A stretch of DNA of 57,702 nt, from contig JAAEUE010000057.1 of the NCBI GenBank assembly GCA_024227565.1, forward strand, positions 1 to 57,702, written 5' to 3'. The stretch comes from Alphaproteobacteria bacterium (GTDB taxonomy: Bacteria; Pseudomonadota; Alphaproteobacteria; Rhizobiales; CAJQND01). Below, one piece after another: positions 9,687 to 19,352 of the stretch. The notes beneath the pieces are model-generated. The model was not told the origin of the DNA. It saw nothing but the letters and a program-made list of their open reading frames with translations, and made no database searches. How positions within the stretch are numbered: position 1 is the first letter of the stretch; every line of letters starts with the position of its first letter. The position numbers were made by a program, and so were the translations under genes.

Positions 9687-10766
9687 ATGGTGCCGATGGA
9701 GCCTCGTTTTACCGGCCTTGCGGATCTCGACAAACGCTCGCGCGAAATTTTCCGCAACCTGGTTGAGACATATCTGGAAACCGGCGATCCGATCGGGTCC
9801 CGCACCTTGTCGCGGGCGCTTCCGATCAATCTGTCGCCCGCTTCGGTGCGCAATGTGATGGCCGATCTGGAAGAGGTGGGCCTGATTTGCGCGCCCCACA
9901 CCAGTGCCGGCCGCATTCCCACTGAGCATGGCCTCAGAATGTTTGTGGACGGCCTGTTGGAAATCGGCGGTTTGGCCGACGAGGAACGCGCCACCATCGA
10001 TGCCCAGGTGGCCGCTGCGCAAGGCTCCAGCGACGCTGAGGATATTTTGACCCAGGCCAGCAACCTGTTGTCCGGCCTCAGCCGGTGCGCCGGCGTGGTG
10101 GTCAGCCAGAAGGCCGACATTCGGATGAAGCATCTGGAGTTTGTGCCGCTTGACGGAAACCGTGCGCTGGCCGTTCTGGTGGGCGATGGTGAGCAGGTGG
10201 AGAACCGGGTTTTGAACCTGCCGGCCGGCCTTCCAGCAGCGGCGTTGCCGCGGGCGGCAAACTTTCTCAATGCCCGCTTCCAGGGCAAAACCCTCTCAGA
10301 GATCCGCTCTGCGGTGGCCCAGGATATTGCGTTGCGCGAAGCCGAATTGGACGAACTTACCGCCAATGTGGTGAAAGAAGGCATCGCAATCTGGTCCGGC
10401 CCGGCTGATGGCGCTGCAAGCGTCAAAAATTTGATTGTGCGCGGCCGTGCCAACCTCATTGAAGACGAAACCGCCGCTGGAGATCTTGAACGGGTACGCC
10501 AGCTGTTTGACGATCTGGAATCCAAGAAGGATCTGATCGGGCTCTTAGGGTTGGCGGAAAAGGGCGAAGGTGTGCGGATTTTCATCGGCTCGGAGAACAA
10601 GATGTTCTCCTTGTCGGGCTCATCGCTCGTGGTGGCGCCCTATCACGACACAGACCACAAAGTGATCGGCGTACTGGGTGTTATCGGCCCGACGCGGCTG
10701 AATTATGGGCGCATTATTCCAATGGTGGACTATACAGCGCAGTTGGTGGGGCGATTGCTCACTTGA
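9687..10766 (+). CDS. hrcA: Heat-inducible transcription repressor HrcA
   Basis: HrcA represses chaperone genes by binding CIRCE operators. The 359-residue product has the N-terminal winged helix (RSREIFRNLVETYLETGDPIGSRTLSR, then SPASVRNVMADLEEVGLI) and the family segment SAGRIPTEHGLRMFVD. The C-terminal GAF-like region ends in GVIGPTRLNYGRIIPMVDYTA, a strong HrcA signature. I found no CIRCE element in the window, so its target is probably groESL elsewhere. It lies 99 bp before grpE. Confidence 0.95.
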   Translation: MVPMEPRFTGLADLDKRSREIFRNLVETYLETGDPIGSRTLSRALPINLSPASVRNVMADLEEVGLICAPHTSAGRIPTEHGLRMFVDGLLEIGGLADEERATIDAQVAAAQGSSDAEDILTQASNLLSGLSRCAGVVVSQKADIRMKHLEFVPLDGNRALAVLVGDGEQVENRVLNLPAGLPAAALPRAANFLNARFQGKTLSEIRSAVAQDIALREAELDELTANVVKEGIAIWSGPADGAASVKNLIVRGRANLIEDETAAGDLERVRQLFDDLESKKDLIGLLGLAEKGEGVRIFIGSENKMFSLSGSSLVVAPYHDTDHKVIGVLGVIGPTRLNYGRIIPMVDYTAQLVGRLLT

Positions 10767-10865
10767 TTTTTTTGTTCCAGTTACAGATATCGGGGGCGGA
10801 AAACGATTTCGGCCGCGCGCGAAAGCAAGTTTGGCGGACGCGGCCAGGGGCCAATGAGGACTGTT

Positions 10866-11558
10866 ATGAGCGATACGACGGAAAACGAAAACAACAAACC
10901 CAGCGCGACCCCAACCGCTGAAGAGATTGCCGAGGCTCTGCAGCCGGGCAATGACAACGAGCCGACGCCGGAAGAACTTGCCGAAGAAGGCGAGGGTCTT
11001 GAGTTTGATCTCGGAGAGGATGGCCTCCCCGATCCGTTCATTGTGCTGGAACGCCTGCGCACCGAGAACGATGAGTTGAACGACAAGCTGCTGCGTGCTG
11101 CTGCGGAAATGCAGAACATCCGCAAGCGTGGAGAACGCGAGCGCCAGGAAGCTGGTCAATATGCGGCAACAGGCTTTGCCCGGGACATCATCTCGGTTGC
11201 AGACAACCTTGCCCGCGCCCTGCAAGCCATGGGCGACGACGCCAAGTCGTCGGCTGATGAGGCCACCAAGAACCTGATCGACGGCATTGAGATGACCGAG
11301 CGCGACCTGCTCAATGTGTTTCAGCGCCACGGCATTACGCGCATCGATCCTGAGGGCGAGCGGTTCGACCCCAACATGCACGAAGCGATGTTTGAGGCCG
11401 AGAACGCTGATTTGCCCGCCGGCACGATTATGAGTGTGGCTCAATGTGGCTACAAGATCGCCGATCGGGTGCTCCGGCCCGCCATGGTCGGAGTTTCAAA
11501 GGGTGGCCCAAAGGCTACACCTGAGACCAAAACAGAAGAATCCAAGAGCCAATCCTAG
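10866..11558 (+). CDS. grpE: Nucleotide exchange factor GrpE
   Basis: GrpE releases ADP from DnaK. I chose the ATG at 10866 (MSDTTENENN); an in-frame start 12 bases earlier is possible. The first 60 residues are acidic and disordered, then a long coiled coil begins at LRTENDELNDKLLRAAAEMQNIRKR. The C-terminal beta domain contains GITRIDPEGERFDPNMHEAMFE and ends with PAMVGVSKG. dnaK-dnaJ lie 4 kb downstream on the same strand, separated by accessory genes. Confidence 0.95.
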   Translation: MSDTTENENNKPSATPTAEEIAEALQPGNDNEPTPEELAEEGEGLEFDLGEDGLPDPFIVLERLRTENDELNDKLLRAAAEMQNIRKRGERERQEAGQYAATGFARDIISVADNLARALQAMGDDAKSSADEATKNLIDGIEMTERDLLNVFQRHGITRIDPEGERFDPNMHEAMFEAENADLPAGTIMSVAQCGYKIADRVLRPAMVGVSKGGPKATPETKTEESKSQS

Positions 11559-11766
11559 TTTTATTGTCCGCTCAAGGATCGAAATCACATTTTTTGGTTG
11601 AAATATGCGCAGTGATCAGAAAGTGTGCGCCGATGTGTCAGTGAGGGCGCGTGGTAACGAGTAATTCAACCAGTTCTTGTGCTTCCAACTATTTTGGTGC
11701 GGCCGCAGAACTGGTCTATCGTGCGAATGAAGCACGAGCAACGCCAATATAGGAAGGGAAATTGGA

Positions 11767-12096
11767 ATGGCAGGCGAAGACGATAAGTGGGAAATCTATC
11801 AGGACAAACGTGGCGAGCACCGCTGGCGGCGGAAAGCCAACAACGGAAATATCGTCGGCGCGGCCTGTGAAGGCTATGTCAAGCGGGCAGACTGCAAAGC
11901 AAACGCCCAGCGCCACGGCATGGACGGCAATCCCAAGGGTCTTGGAGAAAAAGACAAATGGGATACTTATCAGGACAAGCGCGGTGAATGGCGCTGGCGC
12001 CGCCGGGCCACCAATGGTGAAATCACCGGGTCATCATCTGAAAGCTACAAAGAAAAACGCGACTGCAACGCGAACTCAAAGCGCAACGGCAGATAA
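11767..12096 (+). CDS. DUF1508/YegP-like protein with two repeats
   Basis: A 109-residue protein made of two copies of the YegP (DUF1508) unit, about residues 6-53 and 61-108. Each contains a KW[ED].YQDKRGE.RWR sequence, an NG[NE]I motif and a DC.AN.[KQ]R ending. The family forms a small beta-rich fold and is widespread, but its function is not known. The ATG has a good GGAAGG ribosome site about 10 bases upstream, and a strong terminator follows within 30 bases. It is therefore probably a free-standing one-gene unit. Confidence 0.85.
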   Translation: MAGEDDKWEIYQDKRGEHRWRRKANNGNIVGAACEGYVKRADCKANAQRHGMDGNPKGLGEKDKWDTYQDKRGEWRWRRRATNGEITGSSSESYKEKRDCNANSKRNGR

Positions 12097-12122
12097 CCAT
12101 TGCTGCAGAACCTGAATTCTGG

Positions 12123-12149
12123 AACGCCCGGCCCCGGCCGGGCGTTTTT
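12123..12149 (+). terminator. Rho-independent terminator after the YegP-like gene
   Basis: A GC-rich hairpin with arms AACGCCCGG (12123-12131) and CCGGGCGTT (12138-12146) runs straight into a T-run ending at 12149. Confidence 0.9.
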
Positions 12150-12278
12150 GTTTCCGAGGGGCATTAGGGCCGCGGGAAGCCCGGAAATGCGGGCCTGACA
12201 GCGCCTCTGATTTATCGATTATTAAGACATATCTGTGCGTATTGTGCTGGTTTCCGATGCCGTTGGAAGGGGCAGCAC

Positions 12279-13487
12279 ATGCCGCAGAATCAAGGCGCAA
12301 ACTGGCTGTTTTCCAGAGCTTTCCTATTCTCGGTGCCGGTCCTCTTGCTGCAGATCTATGTCACCGCCTTCGAACGCGAGGGGCTTTTGCTGGCATCCGG
12401 CAACGTTGTGGGCCGCGACTTCGTAAACTACTGGGTTGGGGGCTCAAATGCCCTGAAGGGTCTGGCGGAGTCTCTGTTTGTTTTTGAGAATTATCTGGTC
12501 CTCCTGCGTGAAGCGTTTGGATCTGGCATCAACAATCACAACTGGTCCTATCCACCGCACTTCCTGTTGCTGGCCGCGCCGTTCGGGGCAATGCCCTATT
12601 TGCTGGGTCTGTTCTGCTGGTCTGTGGCCGGCATGCTGTGCTACCTCACCGCCTGCCTGAGAAAAGCCTGGCGGTTGGATGACTTTCTTATTCTCGCACT
12701 GGCTCCAGCGTGCATGAGCGCGCTCTTTGCCGGTCAAAACGGATTGTTCACCGCGGCCCTGCTTTTGGGCGGCTTGCGGCTGGGCGCCAAGCGCCCGGTG
12801 TTGGCAGGCATCTGTTTTGGGCTTTTGACCATCAAGCCGCAGCTGGGCCTGTTGCTGCCATTTGCATTGCTGGCGTCGCGCCAGTGGACCGTGATCGCCA
12901 GCGCCTGCATCACGGCGGCGGCCGCAATTTGCCTCTCAGGCCTGGTGTTTGGATTTGAGACCTGGTGGCTCTACGTAACGGAGACCTGGCCGTTCCAAAC
13001 TGAAATCATGAAGAACGGTCCGGGGCTCTACTACATGATGGCCACCGTCTTCATGAGCTTGCGCGTGTTCGGGATGGATCCGGATATGGCGCTGCTGGCG
13101 CATTTGCCCTTCACGCTGATGGCGGTCGGGGTGGTGATTTGGGCCTTTTCGCAAAAGCATAATCGGGCGCTGCAGCAGGTGATCCTGATCGGCGCAACGT
13201 TTGTCGCGACCCCTTACGGCTTCTACTACGACATGCCGGTTATGGCCTTCGCGGCCCTGCTGCTGGCACGCCATCTGGAGGAGACAGGCCGGCCTGTCCA
13301 GGTCTACCTGCTGCCGGTCACGGTTTGGTTGCTGCCGTCTTTCGGTGAGCCAATGTCGATGTTCTTTCTGCCGCTTGGTCCGCTGTTCACCTTATCTTTC
13401 CTGGGCCTTGCGGTTCACGCGCTTTATCTCGCGAACCAGCCAGCAAAGAGAAATGCGGTCCCGGCGCCCATTGCCCAGCAAGCATGA
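12279..13487 (+). CDS. GT87/DUF2029-type polytopic membrane glycosyltransferase, copy 1
   Basis: A 402-residue integral membrane protein with about ten hydrophobic segments. Features typical of the GT87 (DUF2029) group, which uses polyprenyl-phosphate sugars, are the early GRDFVNYWVGG (Asp in the first outer loop), NWSYPPHFLLL and the AGQNGLFTAALLLGGL...PVLAGICFGLLTIKPQLGLLLP core. The sugar and acceptor cannot be read from the sequence. The next gene is a full-length paralogue of the same length in tandem, 83 bp downstream. No saccharide or lipid biosynthesis genes lie beside the pair. Confidence 0.8.
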   Translation: MPQNQGANWLFSRAFLFSVPVLLLQIYVTAFEREGLLLASGNVVGRDFVNYWVGGSNALKGLAESLFVFENYLVLLREAFGSGINNHNWSYPPHFLLLAAPFGAMPYLLGLFCWSVAGMLCYLTACLRKAWRLDDFLILALAPACMSALFAGQNGLFTAALLLGGLRLGAKRPVLAGICFGLLTIKPQLGLLLPFALLASRQWTVIASACITAAAAICLSGLVFGFETWWLYVTETWPFQTEIMKNGPGLYYMMATVFMSLRVFGMDPDMALLAHLPFTLMAVGVVIWAFSQKHNRALQQVILIGATFVATPYGFYYDMPVMAFAALLLARHLEETGRPVQVYLLPVTVWLLPSFGEPMSMFFLPLGPLFTLSFLGLAVHALYLANQPAKRNAVPAPIAQQA

Positions 13488-13570
13488 CGCTTGCCGGGCG
13501 CGAGTTAGAGATCTTTAGATGAATTTTACAACAAACTGAGACAGCGAATTGCACGGGGGTTTGTCATCAA

Positions 13571-14779
13571 ATGCTACAAAATCAGGACGTTAACCGGATC
13601 TTCTCGATAGCCTTTTTGATTTGTTTGCCCATGATCTTGGCAATGGGGTACTTCAACCTGTTTGAGCGTGAGGGGCTCCTCTTGGAGACCGGCAACGTCG
13701 TCGGCCGAGACTTTGTGAACTATTGGCTGGGTGGTTCGGTCGCGCTCAAGGGCCTGGCGGAATCCCTTTTCAGCTTCGACAAATACATCGTCATTCTGCG
13801 TGAGACATTTGGGCCCGAAATCAAAGCGCACAACTGGTCGTACCCGCCGCACTTTCTGCTGTTGGCCGTGCCGTTTGGCACATTGCCGTATTTGCTGAGC
13901 CTGTTCTGCTGGTCGGTGCTCGGCATGCTGTGTTACCTCGTGGCCTGTCAGAACAAGGCGTGGCGGCTCGAGGATTTTCTGATTCTCGCGCTCGCTCCGG
14001 CTGTCTTCAGCACCCTTTTCGCCGGCCAGAATGGTCTATTCACGGCCGCGTTGCTCGTGGGCGGTTTGCGGCTGTGCGGTCAACGGCCGGTGTTGGCCGG
14101 GATCTGTTTTGGCCTTCTCACCATCAAGCCACAATTGGGATTGCTCCTACCCTTTGCTCTTCTCGCTTCACGCCAGTGGACTGTGATTGCCAGTGCTTGT
14201 GTCACCGCAGCGGCCGTAATTTTGCTGTCTGGGCTCGTGTTCGGGTTTGAAACCTGGTGGCTGTATTTGACCGAAACTTTGCAGTTCCAAACGGCAATCA
14301 TGAAAGGATCCATCAAAATCGCATACATGATGCCCACGATCTTCATGAGCGGACGCGTGCTTGGGCTGGACCCTGACACCGCGCTTTTGGTGCACATGCC
14401 CTTTGTTCTTTTGGCCGTTGGCGTGGTTATCTGGGCGTTTTCGCAAAAGCGCGACCCCGTGCTGCAGCAAGTAATCCTTATTGCAGCGACTTTCGTGGCG
14501 ACACCTTACGTATTTTATTACGACATGCCTGTGTCGGCCTATGCCGCCCTGCTTCTGGCCCGGCATCTGGAGCAAAACCGCCGTCCGGCCAACCTAAACC
14601 TGGTGCCGATCTCGATGTGGGTCTGGCCTACCTTTGGAATGTTAGTCGCCATAAACTTCTTTCCGATCGGTCCGGCGGTGATATTGGGTTTCTTGGGTGT
14701 TGCGGTTCGCGAGCTATACCTGTCGGGTGACCCTGCGAAGGGTCAGGTTGAGCCGGCCCCCGCCGCGCAGCAAGCTTGA
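13571..14779 (+). CDS. GT87/DUF2029-type membrane glycosyltransferase, copy 2
   Basis: This gene is also 402 residues and collinear with copy 1 without visible gaps. Long stretches are near identical, such as PVLAGICFGLLTIKPQ and ASRQWTVIASAC. Differences concentrate in the N-terminus, the loop after TWWLY and the C-terminal third. It clearly arose by tandem duplication. The codon for the first Met (ATG at 13571) matches the start of copy 1. Its 3' end overlaps the end of the convergent alkB gene by 66 bp. Acceptor specificity may have diverged, but that is inference. Confidence 0.8.
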   Translation: MLQNQDVNRIFSIAFLICLPMILAMGYFNLFEREGLLLETGNVVGRDFVNYWLGGSVALKGLAESLFSFDKYIVILRETFGPEIKAHNWSYPPHFLLLAVPFGTLPYLLSLFCWSVLGMLCYLVACQNKAWRLEDFLILALAPAVFSTLFAGQNGLFTAALLVGGLRLCGQRPVLAGICFGLLTIKPQLGLLLPFALLASRQWTVIASACVTAAAVILLSGLVFGFETWWLYLTETLQFQTAIMKGSIKIAYMMPTIFMSGRVLGLDPDTALLVHMPFVLLAVGVVIWAFSQKRDPVLQQVILIAATFVATPYVFYYDMPVSAYAALLLARHLEQNRRPANLNLVPISMWVWPTFGMLVAINFFPIGPAVILGFLGVAVRELYLSGDPAKGQVEPAPAAQQA

Positions 14780-15331
14780 GGTGCCCGGATAGATTTTGTC
14801 CACGCCGTGGTAGTTCAAGCGCGAGGCACCGGCCATGATCAACACATCGCCAGATGCAAGCCTGACGGATTTGGTAGGCGATTTGCGTTCACTGCCGCCA
14901 AAGCGGAACAAGGCCTCATCGCCTAGGGAAACAGAGACAACCGGAGCGCTGAAGTCCTCCTCATTTTCATCGCGGTGCAGACCCATTTTGGCGCCGGAAG
15001 CGTAAAAGTTAATAAGGCAGCACTCTGCCGGGGCGTCATAACCGCTCAGATCATCCCAAATTCGGGCGATGGAGCCCGGCATGTCCGGCCAGGGTTGGCC
15101 GGTGTCCGGATGTGCCGTCTGATACCGGTAGCCAGCCTTGTCGGAGATCCACCCGAGCGGGCCGCAGTTGCTCATTTTCACGCTGAAAGGCCGGCCTGAA
15201 CGGGGCATAACCGGCTGGTAAAGGGGCGCTGCAGCGACCACTTTTCTGATATCTTCAAGAGCTGCAATCTGCTGAGATTGGTCAAGATATCCCGGCGCCA
15301 ACGCCAGCCCATCGGCGATTTCGTTAATCAT
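14714..15331 (-). CDS. alkB: AlkB-type DNA alkylation repair dioxygenase
   Basis: A 2-oxoglutarate/Fe(II) dioxygenase that removes methyl groups from 1-methyladenine and 3-methylcytosine in DNA. The 205-residue product has the iron ligands HRDE (H and D) and a distal His in RLNYHGVDKI. The 2OG-binding arginines lie in the C-terminal RLNLTLRRV. NFYASGAKMGLHRDENE is the hallmark segment. The gene converges on GT87 copy 2, and their last 22 codons overlap on opposite strands. Confidence 0.92.
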   Translation of the reverse strand: MINEIADGLALAPGYLDQSQQIAALEDIRKVVAAAPLYQPVMPRSGRPFSVKMSNCGPLGWISDKAGYRYQTAHPDTGQPWPDMPGSIARIWDDLSGYDAPAECCLINFYASGAKMGLHRDENEEDFSAPVVSVSLGDEALFRFGGSERKSPTKSVRLASGDVLIMAGASRLNYHGVDKIYPGTSSLLRGGGRLNLTLRRVTRQV

Positions 15332-15389
15332 TGTGCAGAATATCCATCAAATTAGTGGTTTAAACCTTCAAGTTTCTGCCACACAAGCG

Positions 15390-15420
15390 CTTGCAGCAAT
15401 AAAACGGCGACCCTATATAT
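15390..15420 (+). promoter_or_regulatory. Probable RpoH (sigma-32) promoter of dnaKJ
   Basis: CTTG at 15390-15393, an 18-bp spacer and CCTAT at 15412-15416, followed by ATAT, match the alphaproteobacterial heat-shock promoter pattern (CTTG, 17-18 bp, CYTAT). It lies about 130 bp before dnaK. No CIRCE operator is present, so dnaKJ is probably controlled by RpoH, not HrcA. Confidence 0.65.
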
Positions 15421-15555
15421 CCATCGAAATCGTTTGAGGCAGCCCATTGTGGGGGTTGGTGCACTCCGGTTCGATCAAAACTGAACAGGACGCAGTGCTG
15501 GCGCTTTAGTTAAAGGCCAGACCACCGGCCCGCCTAAAGAGAGGATATGAAGACT

Positions 15556-17493
15556 ATGAGTAAGATCATCGGTATTGATCTTGGCACCACCAACTCGTGT
15601 GTTGCTGTAATGGATGGCTCTGAACCAAAGGTCATCGAAAACGCTGAAGGCGCCCGGACAACCCCGTCCATGGTGGCCTTCACCGAAGACAAGGAAGTCC
15701 TTGTGGGCCAACCGGCGAAGCGCCAGGCGGTCACCAACCCTGAAAACACCCTTTTCGCCATCAAGCGCCTGATCGGGCGCCGCTACACCGACAAGGTGGT
15801 GAAGAAGGACAAGGGTCTCGTGCCATACGAGATCGTCAAGGCAGACAATGGCGATGCCTGGGTCTCAGCGCGCGGCGAGAAATATGCCCCCGCCCAGGTC
15901 TCCGCCTACATCCTGCAGAAGATGAAGGAAACCGCAGAGCGCTATCTTGGCGACACGGTCACCAAGGCGGTGATCACGGTTCCAGCCTACTTCAACGACA
16001 GCCAGCGCCAGGCCACCAAAGATGCCGGCAAGATCGCAGGCCTTGAAGTTGAGCGCATCATCAACGAGCCAACCGCTGCTGCCCTTGCCTACGGCATGGA
16101 CAAGCAGCAAGCCGGCATCATTGCCGTCTACGACCTTGGCGGCGGCACCTTCGATGTCTCCATCCTGGAAATCGGGGACGGTGTGTTCGAAGTGAAGTCC
16201 ACCAACGGCGACACCTTCCTCGGCGGCGAAGATTTCGACATGCGCATCGTCGATTACCTCGCCGATGAGTTCAAGAAGGAACAGGGCGTCGATCTGCGCG
16301 GCGACAAGATGGCTCTGCAGCGCCTGAAAGAGGCGGCGGAAAAATCCAAGATCGAGCTTTCCTCCGCCACCCAGACGGAAATCAACCTACCGTTCATCAC
16401 GGCCGATGCGTCTGGTCCAAAGCACCTGACCATGAAAATGACCCGCGCCAAGCTGGAAAGCCTGGTGGAGGATCTGGTCAAGCGCACCGTGGACCCGTGC
16501 AAGGCAGCATTGAAAGATGCCGGCTTGAGCGCAGGCGAGATCGACGAAGTGATCCTGGTGGGCGGCATGACCCGCATGCCCAAGGTCATCGAAACGGTGA
16601 AGAACTTCTTCGGCAAAGAGCCCCACAAAGGCGTGAACCCGGACGAAGTCGTGGCCATCGGCGCCTCGATCCAGGGCGGCGTTCTGCAGGGCGATGTTAA
16701 AGACGTTCTGCTGCTCGACGTGACCCCGCTGTCTCTGGGCATCGAAACCCTTGGCGGCGTGTTCACACGCCTGATCGACCGCAACACGACGATCCCGACC
16801 AAGAAGTCACAAACTTTCTCCACCGCCGATGACAACCAGACCGCGGTGACCATCCGTGTGGCGCAAGGCGAACGCGAGATGGCAGCCGACAACAAGCTGC
16901 TTGGCCAGTTCGACCTGGTGGGCCTTCCAACGGCACCGCGCGGCATCCCGCAGATCGAAGTGACCTTCGACATTGATGCCAACGGCATCGTCAACGTGTC
17001 GGCCAAGGACAAGGCGACGGAGAAAGAACAGCAAATCCGCATTCAAGCCTCCGGCGGCCTGTCTGACGATGAAGTCGACAACATGGTCAAGGATGCTGAA
17101 AGCCACGCTGAGGAAGACAAGAAGCGCAAGGATATGGTCGAGGCCCGCAACCACGCAGAAGCTTTGATGCACTCTACTGAGAAGACCTTGGAAGAGCACG
17201 GCGACAAGATTGCCGAATCTGACAAGTCGACCATCGAGATGGCCATTTCCGATCTCAAGGAAGCTCTTGAAGGCGACGATGCCGACGAGATCACCGCCAA
17301 GACCCAGAGCCTCACCGAGGCGGCCATGAAACTGGGCGAGGCCATGTACGCCGCCCAGCAGGCCGATGCCGAGTCTGATGCTGCAGCAGACGCTGCCGCT
17401 GACAGCGACCCAGACGGCCCCGACACCGATGATGTGGTCGATGCGGACTTCGAGGAAGTCTCCGACGACGACGACACGAAAAAATCTGCGTAA
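15556..17493 (+). CDS. dnaK: Chaperone DnaK (Hsp70)
   Basis: The ATP-dependent Hsp70 that folds and refolds cytosolic proteins with DnaJ and GrpE. The nucleotide-binding domain starts [15 protein letters not shown] and contains the second phosphate loop [11 protein letters not shown] and the adenosine motif [11 protein letters not shown]. The substrate domain begins around [17 protein letters not shown], and the tail is acidic ([11 protein letters not shown]). There are two candidate ATGs. 15547 is only 2 bases from the GAGG site, and 15556 is 11 bases away and gives the usual N-terminus [11 protein letters not shown] prefer 15556. Confidence 0.97.
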   Translation: MSKIIGIDLGTTNSCVAVMDGSEPKVIENAEGARTTPSMVAFTEDKEVLVGQPAKRQAVTNPENTLFAIKRLIGRRYTDKVVKKDKGLVPYEIVKADNGDAWVSARGEKYAPAQVSAYILQKMKETAERYLGDTVTKAVITVPAYFNDSQRQATKDAGKIAGLEVERIINEPTAAALAYGMDKQQAGIIAVYDLGGGTFDVSILEIGDGVFEVKSTNGDTFLGGEDFDMRIVDYLADEFKKEQGVDLRGDKMALQRLKEAAEKSKIELSSATQTEINLPFITADASGPKHLTMKMTRAKLESLVEDLVKRTVDPCKAALKDAGLSAGEIDEVILVGGMTRMPKVIETVKNFFGKEPHKGVNPDEVVAIGASIQGGVLQGDVKDVLLLDVTPLSLGIETLGGVFTRLIDRNTTIPTKKSQTFSTADDNQTAVTIRVAQGEREMAADNKLLGQFDLVGLPTAPRGIPQIEVTFDIDANGIVNVSAKDKATEKEQQIRIQASGGLSDDEVDNMVKDAESHAEEDKKRKDMVEARNHAEALMHSTEKTLEEHGDKIAESDKSTIEMAISDLKEALEGDDADEITAKTQSLTEAAMKLGEAMYAAQQADAESDAAADAAADSDPDGPDTDDVVDADFEEVSDDDDTKKSA

Positions 17494-17581
17494 ATCGCTA
17501 AGCGCATGCTAAGGACCCTGCCCATTGAGACGATTACGTTCTCAAAAGGCGGGGACCAGAGCGGCGGCTGGATAGATCATC

Positions 17582-18730
17582 ATGAGTAAGCGCGATTTCT
17601 ATGAGGTGCTGGGCGTTTCGCGCGGCGTGGACGAGAAGGAGCTGAAAAGCGCCTATCGCCAGCTTGCCAAGAAATATCACCCAGACACCAACGCGGGCGA
17701 TGATTCTGCTGAAGCAAAATTCAAAGAAGTCTCCGAAGCCTACGACATTCTAAAAGACCCGCAAAAGCGTGCGGCCTATGACCAGTTTGGCCATCAGGCC
17801 TTCGAAGGCGGCGGCGGTGGACCGGGCGGGTTTGGTCCGGAGTTTTCGTCCTCCATGTCCGATATCTTCGAAGATCTGTTCGGAGAGTTCATGGGTGGCG
17901 GCGGCGGCGGTGCACGTCAGCGTGGCGGCGGACGCTCCAGCGCCCAGCGCGGTTCGGACCTGCGCTACAACATGGAGATCGAGCTCACCGAAGCCTATGA
18001 AGGCAAGGCAGCACAGATCCGTGTGCCCACCAGTGTCAGATGCGATATCTGCGAGGGCTCCGGTTCCAAGCCGGGCTCCAGCCCGTCCACCTGTTCAACC
18101 TGTGGCGGCCAGGGCCAGGTTCGGGCCCAGCAGGGCTTCTTCACAATTCAGCGCACATGTCCGGCCTGTCATGGCCGCGGCCAGATGATTACTGATCCGT
18201 GTGCAGATTGCAGCGGCCAGGGCCGTGTCACCAAGGACCGCACCTTGTCTGTGAACATTCCAGCCGGCGTTGAAGACGGCACCCGCATCCGGCTCTCCGG
18301 TGAGGGCGAGGCGGGCGTGCGCGGCGGGCCAGCGGGCGATCTCTATATCTTCGTCTCCATCCGGCCCCACGATTTTTTCCAGCGCGATGGCGCCGATCTC
18401 TTCTGCCGGGTGCCGATTGCCATGACCACAGCGGCCATGGGCGGCGAAATCGAAGTGCCGACGATCGACGGCAAGAAAGTGCGCGTGACGATCCCCGACG
18501 GCACGCAAACCGGAAAACAGTTCCGCCTGAAGACAAAAGGCATGCCCGTGCTGCGCTCCAAGCAGCAGGGGGACTTGCATATTCAGGTTTCCGTGGAAAC
18601 CCCGGTGAACCTGACGCGCCGCCAGAAAGAGCTTCTGGGGGAGTTTGAAGCAGAATCACGCGACAACTCTCCGCAATCTGCAGGCTTCTTCTCCAAGGCC
18701 AAAGCGTTCTGGGACGGCTTGGGCGAGTAG
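17582..18730 (+). CDS. dnaJ: Chaperone DnaJ (type I Hsp40)
   Basis: The DnaK co-chaperone, 382 residues. The J domain has HPD at residues 33-35 (KKYHPDTN). It is followed by a Gly/Phe-rich linker (about 77-125) and a zinc domain with four CxxCxGxG-type repeats: [24 protein letters not shown] and CADCSGQG. The C-terminal substrate domains contain [22 protein letters not shown]. It lies 88 bp after dnaK and is probably co-transcribed. Confidence 0.96.
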   Translation: MSKRDFYEVLGVSRGVDEKELKSAYRQLAKKYHPDTNAGDDSAEAKFKEVSEAYDILKDPQKRAAYDQFGHQAFEGGGGGPGGFGPEFSSSMSDIFEDLFGEFMGGGGGGARQRGGGRSSAQRGSDLRYNMEIELTEAYEGKAAQIRVPTSVRCDICEGSGSKPGSSPSTCSTCGGQGQVRAQQGFFTIQRTCPACHGRGQMITDPCADCSGQGRVTKDRTLSVNIPAGVEDGTRIRLSGEGEAGVRGGPAGDLYIFVSIRPHDFFQRDGADLFCRVPIAMTTAAMGGEIEVPTIDGKKVRVTIPDGTQTGKQFRLKTKGMPVLRSKQQGDLHIQVSVETPVNLTRRQKELLGEFEAESRDNSPQSAGFFSKAKAFWDGLGE

Positions 18731-18865
18731 GCCTGAGCCTTGCAAGTGTCACCATTGACGTTGCTCTGATGGAGATCTGATCGGCAACCGGTTCAAGACG
18801 CTTTCGCGCGAGCAACCTTATGCCGATTTTCAACTCATTTTCCTTGTAAAAACAAATACCTAGGC

Positions 18866-18879
18866 TTGATCCACATCAA
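18866..18879 (+). promoter_or_regulatory. Perfect FNR/FixK/Dnr-type box
   Basis: TTGATCCACATCAA matches the TTGAT-N4-ATCAA consensus of the CRP/FNR family in every defined position. It lies 117 bp upstream of the Arg-rich exported peptide and after dnaJ. Together with the two near-matches at 21443 and 22576 it suggests that the cytochrome/globin cluster is controlled by oxygen or nitric oxide. No FNR-type regulator gene is in the window. Confidence 0.75.
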
Positions 18880-18995
18880 TGCGCGCTCACAAGTTTTGTG
18901 TATGCTCAGTGCCATGGATAACGCACGATTCTAAGCCTGATGGGTTTTGGGGATTGGGCGTTGAAACAGAACTTTGAGAAAGGACTGGTTTCAAA

Positions 18996-19352
18996 ATGGC
19001 AAAGGAACTCAATTCAATAATCAAAAGAGTTTTGTACTGGAATCGCACAGATCCAAATGCGCAGCGAGCGGACGGACAAGACGGTGCCGATGCCGGCAGG
19101 CGCGCTCTATTGCTGGGCGGCGTGGCCGCGCTGGCTGCGGTTTCTGCGGGACTGAGCTTCCCGGCGACAGCTGAGGCACATCACGGCCGCCGCAGAAGCC
19201 GGAGATGGCGTCGCAGACGGAGTCACCGCCGGTGGAGGAGCCGCAGGTGGAGGCATAGCCGGTGGAGGAGCCGCAGACGGCGCCATCGCCGGTGGCGCAG
19301 CCGGCAGGAGAGGTACTACGACAATGGTCCGGCGATCATACTCGATTTCTAG
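18996..19352 (+). CDS. Small exported Arg/Trp/His-rich repeat protein
   Basis: A 118-residue protein of unknown function. A twin-arginine-like signal is visible: charged N-region, RR at 35-36, a hydrophobic stretch to about residue 56, then the likely cleavage ATAEA. The mature part is extremely basic (residues 64-103). It consists mainly of Arg with Trp at regular spacing in units such as RRWRSR and SRWRSR, encoded by imperfect 18-bp tandem repeats. It ends ERYYDNGPAIILDF. The TAG stop is the first three bases of the dispersed 105-bp repeat, so the C-terminus may have been shortened by that insertion. A perfect FNR-type box lies upstream and a cytochrome c gene follows. Possible roles are binding a polyanion or anchoring in the envelope; both are speculative. 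Confidence 0.6.
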   Translation: MAKELNSIIKRVLYWNRTDPNAQRADGQDGADAGRRALLLGGVAALAAVSAGLSFPATAEAHHGRRRSRRWRRRRSHRRWRSRRWRHSRWRSRRRRHRRWRSRQERYYDNGPAIILDF

